Assembly (NCBI GenBank): GCA_963691815.1
Contig: OY829657.1
Coordinates: forward strand, 9,109,475 to 9,173,474
DNA from: Echiichthys vipera
Taxonomy: Eukaryota; Chordata; Actinopteri; Perciformes; Trachinidae
Reading direction: 5' to 3'
DNA: 64,000 nt
Below the pieces are notes generated by a model. It did not search any database. It was not told the origin of the DNA and saw nothing but the letters and a program-made list of their open reading frames with translations. Shown piece by piece: positions 47,656 through 59,658 of the stretch. Position 1 is the stretch's first letter; the number at the start of each line of letters is the position of its first letter. The position numbers and the translations under genes are program-made.

Positions 47656-49989
47656 ACACTGAATGGGCTGTAGTAAGCTCTACACTACAGTTAATTATTT
47701 GACTTGAGAAGTGGAGGACATGGTGGACATAAACCACCAAACGGAATCCTATTAAATTAACACTATAATCTTTAAGATTTGCATCTATTGATTATCCGTT
47801 AATTGACTGCTTTTCAAAGAGTGAGTTAAAACAATAATGATTGATCATATGACCCACTAATGAAAGCACTTGTACTTGCCTCTTTGCAGAGTATTCCAGT
47901 CTGTGTGTCTGTGATGACATTCCCTCTCTAAATGCAAATGCAAAGACAGTGGTTGGTCTGCCGGTGGAACTCGCCACTGCTGTGTTTCATTCTAAGTGGA
48001 AATGGGGAACTACCAACTTCTGAGTCAGGCTTGTAGTAAGGGCATAAGTGTTATAGGAACATGTGTGTGTATATGGATTTAAGTGGGTAAAATATAGGGG
48101 ATGGACCGGAAGTAGAGAGGTGAATGTGTGTCAATATAAAAGTCAACATTCATAGTGACCGTGAACGTGACAAGATGGAGGGCTCTGAAAGAACAGGCTC
48201 ACATTCAATTACATCTTCTGCTAAAGAGGCCGCTACAAACAAGGTATCTTAATTGTTGCAGATTATGACTTTAAATGCCTGTTAAGTGTAATGAAATTTT
48301 GTACTGCTATTCATGTTGACCAGAGGATGTATACTGACTTTGGTCCTGACTGTCCCGGCTTTTCAACTAGCGCCAACGTATGGTGAAATTTTCATTTAAC
48401 CAGTTAAATCCAGACTGTTATTCATGGTGACTGGATAGTGCTGTCAGTCAAGTTATCGATCATCTGTTAAAGAAACCTGCTTCCCACCCCTCCACCCCCG
48501 CCTTTGTTTTTATTTGTCACCTTTGACGTCATGGAAGTCCTTCAAAACAGGGTTAATAAACAGTAGAAAGCAGAATTGAAGCAGTGTCAATGTAATGGTG
48601 GTTACTTCTTTTTTTATATATAGGTTACTTCCTCAGTAACTAATTTAAGTAATTTGTTCAGCAATGAATGCCGATTGTTGTACCTTTCGAAGTAAAGACA
48701 AAAAACAGGTGTCTCTTTTTTTTGGTTCATTGGGAAAGGGACTATATGTTCTAGGAATTTATCCTTTTGAATTCTGTTCACACATGTGTCACATCTGTCA
48801 AAGGGGCATTTATGGGACAGACATTACCTCACAAGATTTCTCTCCAGATAATGACTGAATTTAAAGTAGACTCTCAGCACACATACTTAATCCTCAAACA
48901 CTATTTTTCTTTCTGCAATTTACCCCTATTTCAGACGAAATAGATCCTTGCAGTGGTGTCTTGACTCCACAAATAGATCACTAGAGATTTGTCGAACAGT
49001 ACGTCCTCTCTTACAGTATGGACCAAAAAATCCTTCTAACCTACATTTTTTATAAGATTTATAAAAAGGGACCTGTCCTTAACAAGCACAATGTCATGAC
49101 CACTCACTGACCAATGCTCTTGATACACTAAGCCACTAAAACGGTAGGCTTCCAGTGGTGCTGATCAGTGCATTGATCGCCTGATCATCTGGGGACCATG
49201 TTGGAGGTGGAAAGACTGAAATAATTGGATGGCTGGGTAGAAATCCCCGCAGTGAGACTTGGATCAGTGATCAGAAAGGAAGACATCCAGTAACAAATTC
49301 AAGATAAGGTCTGATGTACTGGAAGATTGTGATAACTACCTACAATAGTATCATTTCAAGAAATTTGCTTTTAAATATTATATATATATAACATCCTTAA
49401 CCTGTTAAGGTTAACAACGAATCTTAGACACTTTACTGATATTGACTGGACTTGTTGTGAAAAACGTACAGTTGTCAACCCAGACTCTTTAAAGCTTATC
49501 TTTTAAATTCTCTTCACTTGTCAATTTGATTGGGCCAGACAATAGTCTCATATAATTGTCTGCCACTGAAGCTATAAAACCCCAAACCCTGCTAGTCATA
49601 ACTATCTACTGAAGCACACGCTTGAGATGAGAGCACAAAGGCACTGTCAGTATCAACATAAGCTGCTGAAGCTTTAGCATTCTGTCACTGTGGATCAAGC
49701 TATTGATTAGCTGTTATAGCTATTGCAGACGGCAGCAGGTCATATTGGCTGAAATCCTTTTGCACACAGATGAGTGGTCGAGAAAGTACACACTCAGCAA
49801 TGACTTAAATCCAAGAATTCTTCCATTGCGTCTATTACTACACATTCATTTTCCCTTGGTGGGGTGTAATGGCCTCCGAAATAACATTTAGAGCATCTAA
49901 TTGTTCTGAAATTTTCAGGGAAAAAATACTGGCTTCAGTAGATGTCCCTGTGCAGCTATTCGGTGAGCATAAGACTTGGCCCAGTAAAA
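47656..49989. other. Non-coding; includes one copy of an inverted repeat pair
   Basis: The block 47774-47934 is related in reverse orientation to 50651-50813 (separate entry). Otherwise AT-rich DNA with no exon recognised. Confidence 0.4.
47774..47934 (+). repeat. Interspersed repeat, copy paired with 50651-50813
   Basis: It shares AAGATTTGCATCTATT, GAGTTAAAACAAT, GATTGATC, ATGACCCACTAATGAAAGCA and CTGTGTGTCT, in order, with the reverse complement of 50651-50813. The pair lies about 2.7 kb apart in opposite orientation. The class is unknown; it is likely an internal part of a DNA element. Confidence 0.65.
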
Positions 49990-50440
49990 AACAGTAGAGA
50001 TCAGCTGCAGTGTTAGTTCCTTACATTGGATATAACGCTCAATTGTTTTTCATTGCAAGTGAGAAAACATTTGATCACTGCATCTTTTTTACCCTTGTTG
50101 GACTATGGAGATCTGCTTTTCATGAACTCTCCTGATCATTTTTTAAGAAGTCGTGTGCATCACTGTTCCTTATATGCAGTCGCATATTTGTATGTCCGTA
50201 CACTCTCTCACTTGCTGACTTTTATTTATAAATCTGTTCTTGGAATTCTGCCTACATTTTTGTGTTCACACATGTGTAGAAACCTCAGCCAATATGGCCT
50301 GCAATCTCAGGACATCTCAGGCTTTTGAATTTTCTGCCGTGTCTGCCTGGAACAATGTGCAGAAGGACTTGAAATTGATACATCTCATTACTCTGGGAGA
50401 GTTGAAGAAAAATCTATGTATCCAAGTGTAAAATTATAAG
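49990..50440 (+). pseudogene. Decayed LINE ORF C-terminus
   Basis: One frame (from 50026) reads VRKHLITASFLPLLDYGDLLF and later HLLTFIYKSVLGILPTF. A second frame, from about 50325, reads FEFSAVSAWNNVQKDL and LITLGELKKNL. The order LLDYGD, then IYKxLLGxLP, then SAxSAWNxLQxxLKL is the reverse-transcriptase C-terminal signature I recall from teleost non-LTR retrotransposons. The change of frame between the two halves shows at least one frameshift. No upstream catalytic domain is present, so this is a 5'-truncated dead copy. Confidence 0.65.
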
Positions 50441-50650
50441 AGACATACATACATAAATAGTAACACTTTTGGACTACATACAATACATACAGTACATACA
50501 TAATACCTCTCTACATCTGGTCCGTCCCCTATATGTTACCCTCTTAAATCCATACACACACATGATTATAAGTGAACGCAGCATAACCGTTAGTGACTAT
50601 ATAGGCTTGCAGACCAACGGCTGTCAGCAGTGTCACTAACATGGCGGCCT

Positions 50651-50813
50651 ATTTACATCTAGCGAGCGAATGACACCGAAGACACACAGATTGAAAGACT
50701 CTTCAAAAAGGCAACAAGTGCTTTCATTAGTGGGTCATACGATCAATCACCATTGTTTTAACTCACTTTTTGATAGATAGTAACTATCAGACAATTAAAT
50801 AGATGCAAATCTT
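50651..50813 (-). repeat. Interspersed repeat, inverted partner of 47774-47934
   Basis: See the partner entry. The strongest shared block is the 20-bp ATGACCCACTAATGAAAGCA, here on the minus strand. Confidence 0.65.
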
Positions 50814-51372
50814 GTGGCGTGCAACTTTAAACTATATATCAGTTATGCACAAAATGCATGAATCACAAAGCATTTGATGTAAACCACACAGATACACACA
50901 TATGAATGTTTTATACTTGAAATTGTCCGATATGGTATACTGAAGCAAAAAGGTGCAGCAAGCAGCTTTCAGCATGCTGCCTTTCATGATTAGTGTAACT
51001 CTCTTAAGCACTTATTTCAGGCAGTGATGGTTCCTACAGTATAAGTTTCATGAATATGTATCTATTTCATAATTTCTGTATTAGACTCATTCTCACACCC
51101 AATTCATCATATTCAGTATCTTGGTCAGGATCCTTTCGTGCCACTTTTTTGAAGCTCTGGGTACACCTTTAGCGTAATTTTTCAACATGCAGGGTAACAA
51201 AACCACATGGTTGGTTTTAGAAAAAGATCAAGGTTTGCTTTACAATAAGTACAATTTAACCACTTAGTTAGGTTTAGGCCACAACAGTACGTGATAAAGT
51301 TTAGGAAACGATGATGGTTTGGGTGAAACTATGTGAAAGTATGTATTTTTTTGTAACTTATATAGATGATTT
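50814..51372. other. Non-coding; possible GGTTAGG-family relative
   Basis: The stretch 51230-51340 contains GTTAGGTTTAGGCC and GATGATGGTTTGGGTG, similar to the minus strand of the repeats at 35519, 55240 and 58375. It is too diverged to delimit. Confidence 0.35.
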
Positions 51373-51495
51373 CAGGGCTGCTGACAGAAAACACTAGGTC
51401 AGTTCTTCCAGGCCCTCTAACCTTTAAATAGTCTACCAGAGGGGCCTTTGGAAATAATCTTGTCCTGGGCCCGAGCACAATACACAGCAGCCCTG
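51373..51495. mobile_element. Short MITE with perfect 11-bp inverted ends
   Basis: CAGGGCTGCTG at 51373-51383 is exactly inverted as CAGCAGCCCTG at 51485-51495. The interior includes CCTGGGCCCGAG, a motif shared with CAGGG-ended hAT-like elements. I found no 8-bp target duplication. Confidence 0.6.
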
Positions 51496-52330
51496 TGTGA
51501 CATCATTAAGTGAGTTAACTTATGTACATAAGTTAAAATAAGTCAACGTAGACTTTTAGTTTCACATAATTCATGAACAGCAGTCTCCTGGTTGAAAGCA
51601 CTTCTCTAAGCGGATGTTGGCGCTCTTTATCCCTGCAGACTCTGTCGCTCTCTATATGTCTTCTCACAGCACCACAGTCTAAGCCCGGGGCATCTCAGGC
51701 GCTGAGGGCCACCGACCATGCTGCTGTATTTGATGAGCTGGGAGTGAAAACAGGTTGGGTATATCAGCCAGAAGCGATGACTATATTAGAAAGATAATCA
51801 GGGAGAGTACCACCATGAGGGCTGAGACCAGGAGATCAAACATATATTTTGTGGTTCCTGCCACCTACAAATGGGTAGGAGGCAATTGTTAATCTACAGT
51901 AATATCAAGGAAAGTCTCAAGTCACCATGCTTTTGGGAAACACCTCTTAAGATTAAGGATACAATATACTATGGATATACAATTCCAACAGTAGATTTCA
52001 GAATCATTTTAGCCTTAAGATGATTTAGGAAACGGAGCCCTGGAGATGTCAATAAATTAAAGAAAAACAATACTGAACAGTCTAGACCAAAAACAAAATG
52101 ACACCAGTATTTTTTGTGGGATGTCAGTTGCCTTTGGGGTCACCACCCAACTGTAGGAAAAGTATTCAGGTACTGCACAATCAGAAACATATATGATTTG
52201 TTGCGCCTATGTTTAAATTTCAGTTAAAGGAATTCATACCTTTCTGGCATTTTTCCACTTTTCTTTTGTAATCTTAAAATGGTCCTTATTAATTGTATGG
52301 CACACTAAAATGTAATGTATGTAAAATCTT
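51496..52330. other. Non-coding, no gene seen
   Basis: Short chance frames, AT-rich. Confidence 0.4.
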
Positions 52331-53385
52331 CCAGGTGTTGAAACTCATCAATATTATATTCTCATACATTTCCGATAAAAGTCTGACCAATCATTTCATT
52401 CGGTCCGACTAAAATTATTTGAAGAGCTTCCTGCCTGTCGCAAATTTCAGAATGTCGCAGCGTCCCCTCGAGTTGCCTACCGCTGTCACTGCTTGCGAGT
52501 CGCGCACCTCTCTGCAGAGCAACAGAGTGGTAGAGTGGTCTGTGAGAGATAGCATGGGATAGTTAAGAACTGATGCGTCAAGAGGCAAGACGCAAGTCAA
52601 CAACTGATCTGCTTGTCAGCGATGATGGAGGCTAAAGCAGCTTCATCCATTGCTTAAAAGAGATCAGATGGTTGCAGAGTTTCTTCTGGATAGGTACTTT
52701 TGGTTTGCCTAATCCCAGCATTACATGAAATAATGCAGCATCCAGACGCTATCAGTTATCAGTTATATCAGTTACTATAGTTGTATTGTATTTTTGTATT
52801 ATTCATTTATTTCAGACTTGTAATCCAAAGATGAGAAAAAAAACAAACAAAAAAAAAAACAACACATTGAGAAGAGAAAAAAGAAGAATTAACAATTTAC
52901 ACATACAGTCTGAAAAGGGGATGGAAGGAAGCAACGCTTATAAATTTCCAACCCCTCACCCAGCACCACCCAACCCAAAATAACATATTATAACAATACA
53001 ATATATTGTAGTGGCACAAACAGACATACATGACAAACAAAACAGACATATAGACAGACAAACAGACAGACAGGCCCAAACTTTTCCTGCTTCTACACCC
53101 CCTCTTCCCTCCAGAACATATAGGCAACAGAGCAAGTGCCAGCGAGGCAATTAGCAGATAGACAGGCATTCAGACAGACAGGTGTTTAGACAAACAGACA
53201 GACCCTCAGACTGAGAGACAGGCAGGCATCTATACAGACAGGTAGGCAGAGCGATAGACAGACGCCTAGACGGACAATGAGTTCTGTAATACTTTTTTAT
53301 TTATGCAAAGAAGGTTAGCGTTAGCGTTAGGTAGACAAAAGAGGTCAGGCAGGAGGAAGAGGGGAGGGCTTTGGAGGGAGGCAGA
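52331..53385. mobile_element. Repeat element sharing both ends with 13881-14210
   Basis: The left end (CCAGGTGTTGAAACTCAT) and the right end (53341-53383) match the 13881-14210 copy. The interior carries a CpG-containing stretch at 52430-52620 and an (AGAC)n-type degenerate tandem repeat at about 53024-53275. It encodes nothing recognisable. Confidence 0.45.
53024..53275. repeat. Degenerate (ACAG)n-type tandem repeat
   Basis: CAGACA, AGACAGACA and AGACAGGCA words recur throughout with many substitutions. Confidence 0.75.
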
Positions 53386-55239
53386 GTTGTTCATGTTCAA
53401 ATTGCTAAACAACATGCCAGAAAGTTAAGAATTGCTTAAAGTCTTATGAAGTCTGTAATACAGAATACTTCTGGATATAATATTAAACTTACAGTTGTGT
53501 GTCTTATTTTTATTAGCATTAATTAATTCATTGGAAACCATTATCGAGAAAAGTATGGAATTATTGCATTGAATATACATGAATTCATCAATGACATCAA
53601 AGCACTTATTAAAGGAAAAACTGCTGTCCCTCACCTAGAATTTAAGAATGTGAATGCATGCAACAACTCGCAGTAATAAGGAAAGAGCTTTCAATATCAC
53701 CAAATCAACTCAAGGTTACATCTAATAATAAGGCTTAAAGCTGCCTATTTGCTTTCATCACTACAGTCAATATACAGAATATTGTGGGTAAAATGACACC
53801 ATCTTCACTTTGCAAGGATAGCAGTTTTTGTTTAGAAATCTGTCCTAAGGGTCCTTCTGATCACATAGTGTAGTTTAATTGTAGTCATTCTGTAACCATA
53901 ATGCCTTTGTGGTAGTACATATCACTGTTAGGATTGCTAAATATATTTATGTTTTTTATCAAATATTCAGGTAACTGACAGCAACAACATGCTAAACAAA
54001 TGAACTGTGATCTTTTTAGGGGAAACTGTACATTATTAGCACAGAAGCCAGACTAATGAGTCATCCCTCACTGGTCTTATTTGATCCTGTTGTGGAACTC
54101 AATTTAATGAGAGTTCACCCTCATTAAATTCAGCACAGCAGCTAAAACTAGAGGTAATTTAAGTATCTTGGACAATATTCCAGCACGTATAGAGAGATCT
54201 GCTGTACAAAGGAGCTGTGAGATTTTACATTGGTAATAAAAATATGCTGCTCGTTCATTTTGTCAGATAAGAGCTGTTGAAGACCACGGACAGTGCTGGA
54301 ATGCCTTCAACACCGCACTGGTGCTTTTCGGAAATAAATTAATCAAATCAGACAAGCACTAAACATACTACTACTAAACTTACAAATAATCAAACATCAG
54401 TATGCCTGATGAAAAGGGGAATTGCATCATTCAGGTGTCCAGAAACATTACGTGCTCTATTTTTTACATCCTTATATCCACAATTTGAAAACATGTTTGC
54501 TGACGATAGGTTGATTTATATGATACAAGCAACCATATGGCAAATTACTTAAAATCATATGCAGGTAGAGCACTGATTTTATTTCTAAAAACATGTGTAT
54601 TAGCCAGTGCAGCAGTGTGTGTCTACAAACAGTGAACACAGTTAGTTGCATCACACATTATGACCTCTGACTATAGCAAATGGGGATTAACGACAACAGA
54701 AAAATAAAATAAAATAAAGCTATTATCTGTTAAACTGCAACAGCATGAAAACAAACCACCACTGGTGAAGCAGTTCATCACTAGTGTGCCTTTTCGATGC
54801 TGTTGAGTCATCTATAGTGCATGAAGCATCTACAAATACAGTATGAGGTTCATTAGCAGCCACAGTTTTGACAGCTCTGACACGGTCAGCTTTGTTTCAG
54901 AATAATAAGGCTTAGAAACACTTTCTCTCCATATTAAAGCACACACACGCACTCACACATGCACATGCGCGCTCAGAAACACACACACACACTGACACAC
55001 AACCTCACAGTTATCTCTACACCATCAAGGTAAAGCTCAAAGCCTAAATCATACACTCACTATAAAAATGATTATCACACTTTAAATTCATACTTAAATC
55101 CGAATTCATCTCATTTTTTTTTTTCTGAGGAAACCAACTAAATTAATAAATGCAGCTATTGTGCATATTGCAATGGAAATATTTGTAGAAACTGTCTGAG
55201 GGCTGTTCTCATTCAAAGTGGTTTCATGCAGTTTTCGTA
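53386..55239. other. Non-coding, no gene seen
   Basis: AT-rich DNA; an interrupted CA-rich patch at about 54940-55000. Confidence 0.4.
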
Positions 55240-55550
55240 CATAATATAATGAAAAGTAATGCGCAGGGATTCGTGTGTGTTTCACATATATTTTGCATGC
55301 GTATGCAATGTATTTATAGTGTGTGGCATAGGATGTTGACAGGTTGGGATGGTGGATTGCTAAAACACAGGACTTTTCATGCCTAACCCTAACCGTCACT
55401 TTTTGTTGGGTCAAATCAGTCACATACCGTTTTGTTTTTTTTGAGCCATTGTTGTTGCATTGTTCCATCCCTCCGTAAGATTTGCATATGTCAAACAAAT
55501 ACAGAACCTTCACCCAGGAGACCACTGTTCAAAAAGTCAGCACCGATTCA
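55240..55550 (-). repeat. GGTTAGG-bearing interspersed repeat, copy 2
   Basis: It contains ACACAGGACTTTTCATGC directly followed by CTAACCCTAACCGTCAC, and a GTACATAATATAATG ... AAAGTAATGC segment that also occurs in copy 3 on the other strand. A 139-codon minus-strand frame across it (55106-55525) has no recognisable domain. Confidence 0.5.
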
Positions 55551-56401
55551 TTTTAACTTACTTTTGTTATGTAGCTTATGCACTTAACTAATGCCGGAAC
55601 TTTCCCAATATGGAGATAGGTTTAGCTATGCGTGGTCTAGCAATGCGAGAGCCATGTAACTTTGTCTAGGGGAAAAATCTAACTTTTACCTCCAGGAACC
55701 AGGGGGAAGTGATATTACAACCTTGTACTCGCCCACATAAAATATTGCACCAATCAAATGACCAGCATTGTCAAGTTTTAAAAAGCATTACTCCAGAAAA
55801 ATAATAAAAACATACATTTCTCCTAATCTGCGGATACAATTTTTTCAAATGTGAGTATAAGTATACACTGACATCTTAGCATAAATGTATTTGTTCCGTA
55901 CACTTTGACTTTAACACATTTTTAAATGTAGCATGAGCTAAGCTATACTATATTATTTTATTATATATGAATAGTAAACAAACACAGTTGACTGATTGAG
56001 ATTTACTTGCTGCCAGTTTGTTAAACAGATTGCTGTCATCTGAGTGTTATGCGTTTGTCCTCAAACATCTCTCTCATTATAAGGCAGCTTTGCCGTATGC
56101 TTGTCTCAGTGCATGCATATTGCCAGGCAAACAGCGTTGTTAGTCATGTTGGCTTTGTCATGCGATTGTGCTTCAGGTCATAACATCTGCTCTGTAACCT
56201 AGGGAACTGTGCATGTGTGTGTGTCTTTGACTGTGTGAGTAGTTTCCAAAGCCAGGTACATGTTCCATTCATGGTGAGATCTGCTCCTTACTCTCTGCCT
56301 CGCAATGTTATCTACCCAGCCTCAGATAAGGCTCCTAAAAGTGTGTAGAGGTGTGTTAGTGTGTATGTGTGTGTGAGAGAAAGAGTGTGTGCACTGCCAA
56401 A

Positions 56402-56448
56402 CAGATAAGCCATCCCTGCAAGCCTCTTATTCATGCAGCACCTAACAA
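56402..56448. repeat. Local duplicate block, copy 1
   Basis: Forty of 47 positions match 56731-56777, including CAGATAAGCC and GCCTCTTATT. Both copies follow GT-rich DNA. GATAAG is a GATA-factor core. Confidence 0.75.
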
Positions 56449-56673
56449 GACAAGGCCACAATCACTCTGAAACCGTCTTTTACTTGTTTACACTTCACCA
56501 CGAGCAAAGAGAGCTCCTGCATACGTATGTTTATGAGTGTGCCTTGTGTTATGTATGTCAAAGTGTGTGTTACTATCTGTGCTTAAATGCATGTTCACTT
56601 GGGCTTTGTGTGCGTGTAGACATATTTGCCTTTTTGTATTGATTGTGTGTTTCTGCATTGTGCTGTGTGACTG

Positions 56674-56676
<3 letters not shown>

Positions 56677-56722
<46 letters not shown>
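56677..56722. repeat. (GT)n microsatellite
   Basis: About 23 GT units just before the second duplicate block. Confidence 0.95.
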
Positions 56723-56723
<1 letters not shown>

Positions 56724-56730
56724 ACCCTGA

Positions 56731-56777
56731 CAGATAAGCCTCCCCTGCAAGCCTCTTATTCGTTCAGCGCTGAACAA
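56731..56777. repeat. Local duplicate block, copy 2
   Basis: Partner of 56402-56448, same orientation, 329 bp apart. Confidence 0.75.
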
Positions 56778-57395
56778 CAACAAGGCTGGCATTACTAATA
56801 AACTCAGCTTCTATGCTCTGATATGAGCAATGGATTTTGAGTTTCTCAAAGAGGCTTATAGGGGCGAGGGCGACGCATTGTAAGGCCTGAAACATTCACA
56901 TTTCTAGAGAGAAACAGGGGCGAGGGAGACAAGGTAAAAGAAAAAGAGAGTGTGTGAGACTCTCTCTTCGCATGGCCCCATGCAGTGTGTGATAGACAGA
57001 CCATTATTTTGCAAAGCATGGGCTATAGAGCATAAAGGCGGATTGTAACACGTTATTAAACCATTCCTGTCAATGGCTGCACACAGAAACAAAGCAAAGA
57101 TAGTATACCCCGTGACTAATGGAGTTGTCAAGATGTGTTGTCCCTTCACATTTCTTCAAACACAGGTGAGATCATATGTTTTTTTCTTTCCTTTCATTAT
57201 CACATGTTTCCCCCTATAATGAGGCTGCTGATTAAGGGTGGTTATCAGGAGTTCTCTCCTTTTACAATCAATTCCAAATGATGTGATTCTTGAGAGTCAG
57301 TCAGCTCCAACAGTTATTGATGCATGTGCATTACAAACAATGACTCAATGTGCACTTTCTAGGGAAAAACACTCTGAATTGGAAAATCATTTTAA
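56778..57395. other. Non-coding, no gene seen
   Basis: Nothing beyond short frames. Confidence 0.4.
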
Positions 57396-58010
57396 AGATC
57401 CCATATTGTTAAAGTGAGAAATTTAGTCTTTTTTAAATTATAAAGCAGGTAGAGGTGCTTTATGTTTAAATACTGATAAACTATCCCCAAAGCAATTTCA
57501 GTCAAAAAAAGTAACTGGACTTGGTTATTTGTCTAGGAAGACGTTTTACCTCTCGTCCAAGAAGCTTCATCAGTTCATGTACGCATCTCACCAGGCTGGG
57601 ACTGGCACAACTATCTGGTGTGGAGATCCAGGTATTTAATCTCTCACAAGGCCGATGATCTCACTGGAACCCTTTGTGCTCCAAGTGCCAACGAGCGTCG
57701 TTAGAGCGGCAGTCGTTGGTTGGAAGTTGGTTTCGACTTCGTTAGTGCTCTATTGAGTCTGAACGACAGTCGTTGGGGTCACAGGAGGACATTTGTGAAC
57801 AGTTGTTCTTTGAGGTTTGATTGTTGAATCTCCTGGGAAGGGATGAAAGGGCTGCATTTTAAATTGTAGATAAGTGTAACATTCACAGGCTTACTGATAA
57901 ACTATGAAAATGCTCAATCCACAAAGAAATGGACACATACTCAGACACTGTGCCTTTAAACAAGCCGTCAAAACTTCTGTAAGGTTGTGATGCCACAACC
58001 CAGGCTGCTC
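57396..58010. mobile_element. MITE copy split by a 407-bp insertion
   Basis: It begins AGATCCCATATTG, has TATAAAGCAGGT, and after the insertion resumes with GCTCAATCCAC and GTGCCTTTAAACAAGCC, in the order of the copy at 44326-44792. The right terminus was not found and the copy fades near 58010. Confidence 0.6.
57485..57891. mobile_element. 407-bp insertion with 14-bp target duplication
   Basis: TACTGATAAACTAT is present at 57471-57484 and again at 57892-57905. The insert contains AACTGGACTTGGTTATTTG, AGACGTTTTACCTCTCGTCC, GAAGCTTCATCAG and two copies of a CAGTCGTTGG motif. I recall the first three words, reversed, from the ends of Penelope-like or related retroelements of fishes, but I am not sure. 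No open frame is retained. Confidence 0.65.
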
Positions 58011-58266
58011 TCATTCCCAGTTTGTATGATATTGTACAAAAGTAATGCAAAAATGTGTGTATTCCATGTATTTATTTTGTGTGTATTTCATGTATTTATT
58101 ACTTAAATTGGATGTAGTGCAACTTGTGTGTATTCCACACATTAAAATGTATAAGACCACTGTACCAAGAGTCAAGATGCTTTACTTGTCATTTCTGCTG
58201 TGTATTTGCATACATAAGCAAACAAAATGCCGTTTCTCTTGATCCAGTCAGTGCAAAAAGAGAATG

Positions 58267-58297
<31 letters not shown>

Positions 58298-58374
58298 ATG
58301 TGCTACAATAAAATAAGCTAAATATATAATTTTAAATAGATCTTTGCATAAGGGGGACGATCGGTGTTGTGGAT
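58011..58374. other. Non-coding with a (CAA)n array
   Basis: About nine CAA units at 58270-58298. No gene seen. Confidence 0.5.
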
Positions 58375-58725
58375 GGGTCTCAAAACACAGGACTTTCATC
58401 TGGTGGACCGGTGTTTGTGTCTAAGTTGTACTAAGCCTAACCACAACCTTTTTTTTTTCTAATTGTAACCAGGATGTTTATATGCCTAACCCTGATCATC
58501 ATGTTTTGTCATGTATGTATATTTTTGGTCCCTAAACCTAACCATCACCTTTTGTTTCCTAAATGAAACAACATGTAACTGTTGTGATCCATTTCTGATC
58601 ACCGTTTCTGACATTACATAGAACGTCATATTATGTACAAATTTTTGTGCATTACTTTTTATATGATATCCTTTGAACCTCTTGATGAGAATATGTTGCA
58701 CAACTTTACTACTGTATAACACCCC
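58375..58725 (-). repeat. GGTTAGG-bearing interspersed repeat, copy 3
   Basis: It contains ACACAGGACTTTCATC, then CCTAACCACAACC, CCTAACCCTGATCATCATG and CCTAACCATCACC at intervals of about 50-70 bp, so the CCTAACC word is itself repeated inside. Confidence 0.5.
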
Positions 58726-59110
58726 AAATAAAAAGACCACAAACCACCAATGATTACTTACAAGTATTGCCTTAGTAGCTTAGTCCTGATATATCTTATC
58801 GCACACATGCTGTAATTTATTTTGACTCAATCCCACAGTCCCGCTGCTGAAAGAACTCACTTACATTCGATATTTGTATTAATCCACAGCTGAAAATAGT
58901 CCCCAACAAATGCAGTATTTTCTCTCTTGTGTGAGTCACAAAATCTATGATTTTTTTTAAGATTCAGAAAATTATTAATAATTTAGTGTAATTTGCAGTT
59001 ATTTTGTCATTTTATTTTTTATAATTTCTTATATTTTTTTTTTACAAATAATCTGTTTTCATTATAGTATGCAACCATGTGAGTTTTGGTGGTGGTGTGA
59101 TGGAGCATGA
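58726..59110. other. Non-coding, AT-rich
   Basis: No gene or element recognised. Confidence 0.4.
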
Positions 59111-59658
59111 AGGTCCAGTGTGAAGGATTTAGGTGGATATATTGGCATAAATAGATTAACTATAATATTAAAAAGTATATCTTCTTTGGTTGATTGTGTT
59201 TTCATTAAATGGACTTATATAGTGCCTTTCTAGTCGTCTGACTACTCAAGGCGCTTTCACACTACTTGTCACATTCACCTATTCACACAGATGGTAGTGG
59301 ACATCTACATACCATCTAATCTAACCATTCACACCTATACGCAGCATGGGGAGCAATTCAGGGTTCAGTGTCTTGCTCAAAGACACATGCAGACTGGGGG
59401 AGCTGGGGATCGACAGCCGATCTCTCAAATGGGGGACACCCAGCCTTCATGTACTTATGGAACAGGTCCTCTTTCACAGAGTTCGCCATGTGGCCTATAA
59501 TGGACTAACCAAACCACCACTCACTGTAGAGAGGGCCATTCGCATTTTCATTTTGGCCACCGTAGTTCTCTTAAACGCTTAATACACAGGAGAAGTTCAG
59601 TTGGATGCCAATCTGAAACCTCACCATTAGATGCTCCTAAATCCTACACACTGGACCT
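59111..59658. mobile_element. MITE split by a SINE
   Basis: The left end AGGTCCAGTGTGAAGGATTTA is matched by the inverted right end AGGTCCAGTGTGTAGGATTTA, one difference in 21. The right interior keeps GAGAGGGCCATTCGC and GGCCACCGTAGTTCTC, words I recall from a common percomorph MITE. The SINE at about 59205-59455 separates the two halves. Confidence 0.7.
59205..59455 (-). mobile_element. SINE fragment with CTATATAAG-type tail
   Basis: On the minus strand it runs from a degenerate box-B-like GGCTGTCGATCCCC through GAGCAAGACACTGAACCC to CTTGAGTAGTCAGACG, AAAGGCACTATATAAG and TCCATTTAATG. This is the order of a tRNA-related teleost SINE or LINE 3' end that I recall. Box A is not recognisable and the target duplication is not clear. 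Confidence 0.6.

Noticed and set aside
46800..50440. Active LINEs
   Set aside because: Both coding remnants have frameshifts and stops and lack the 5' regions.
55106..55525. Minus-strand open frame of 139 codons
   Set aside because: It lies over an interspersed repeat with GGTTAGG words and has no domain-like features.
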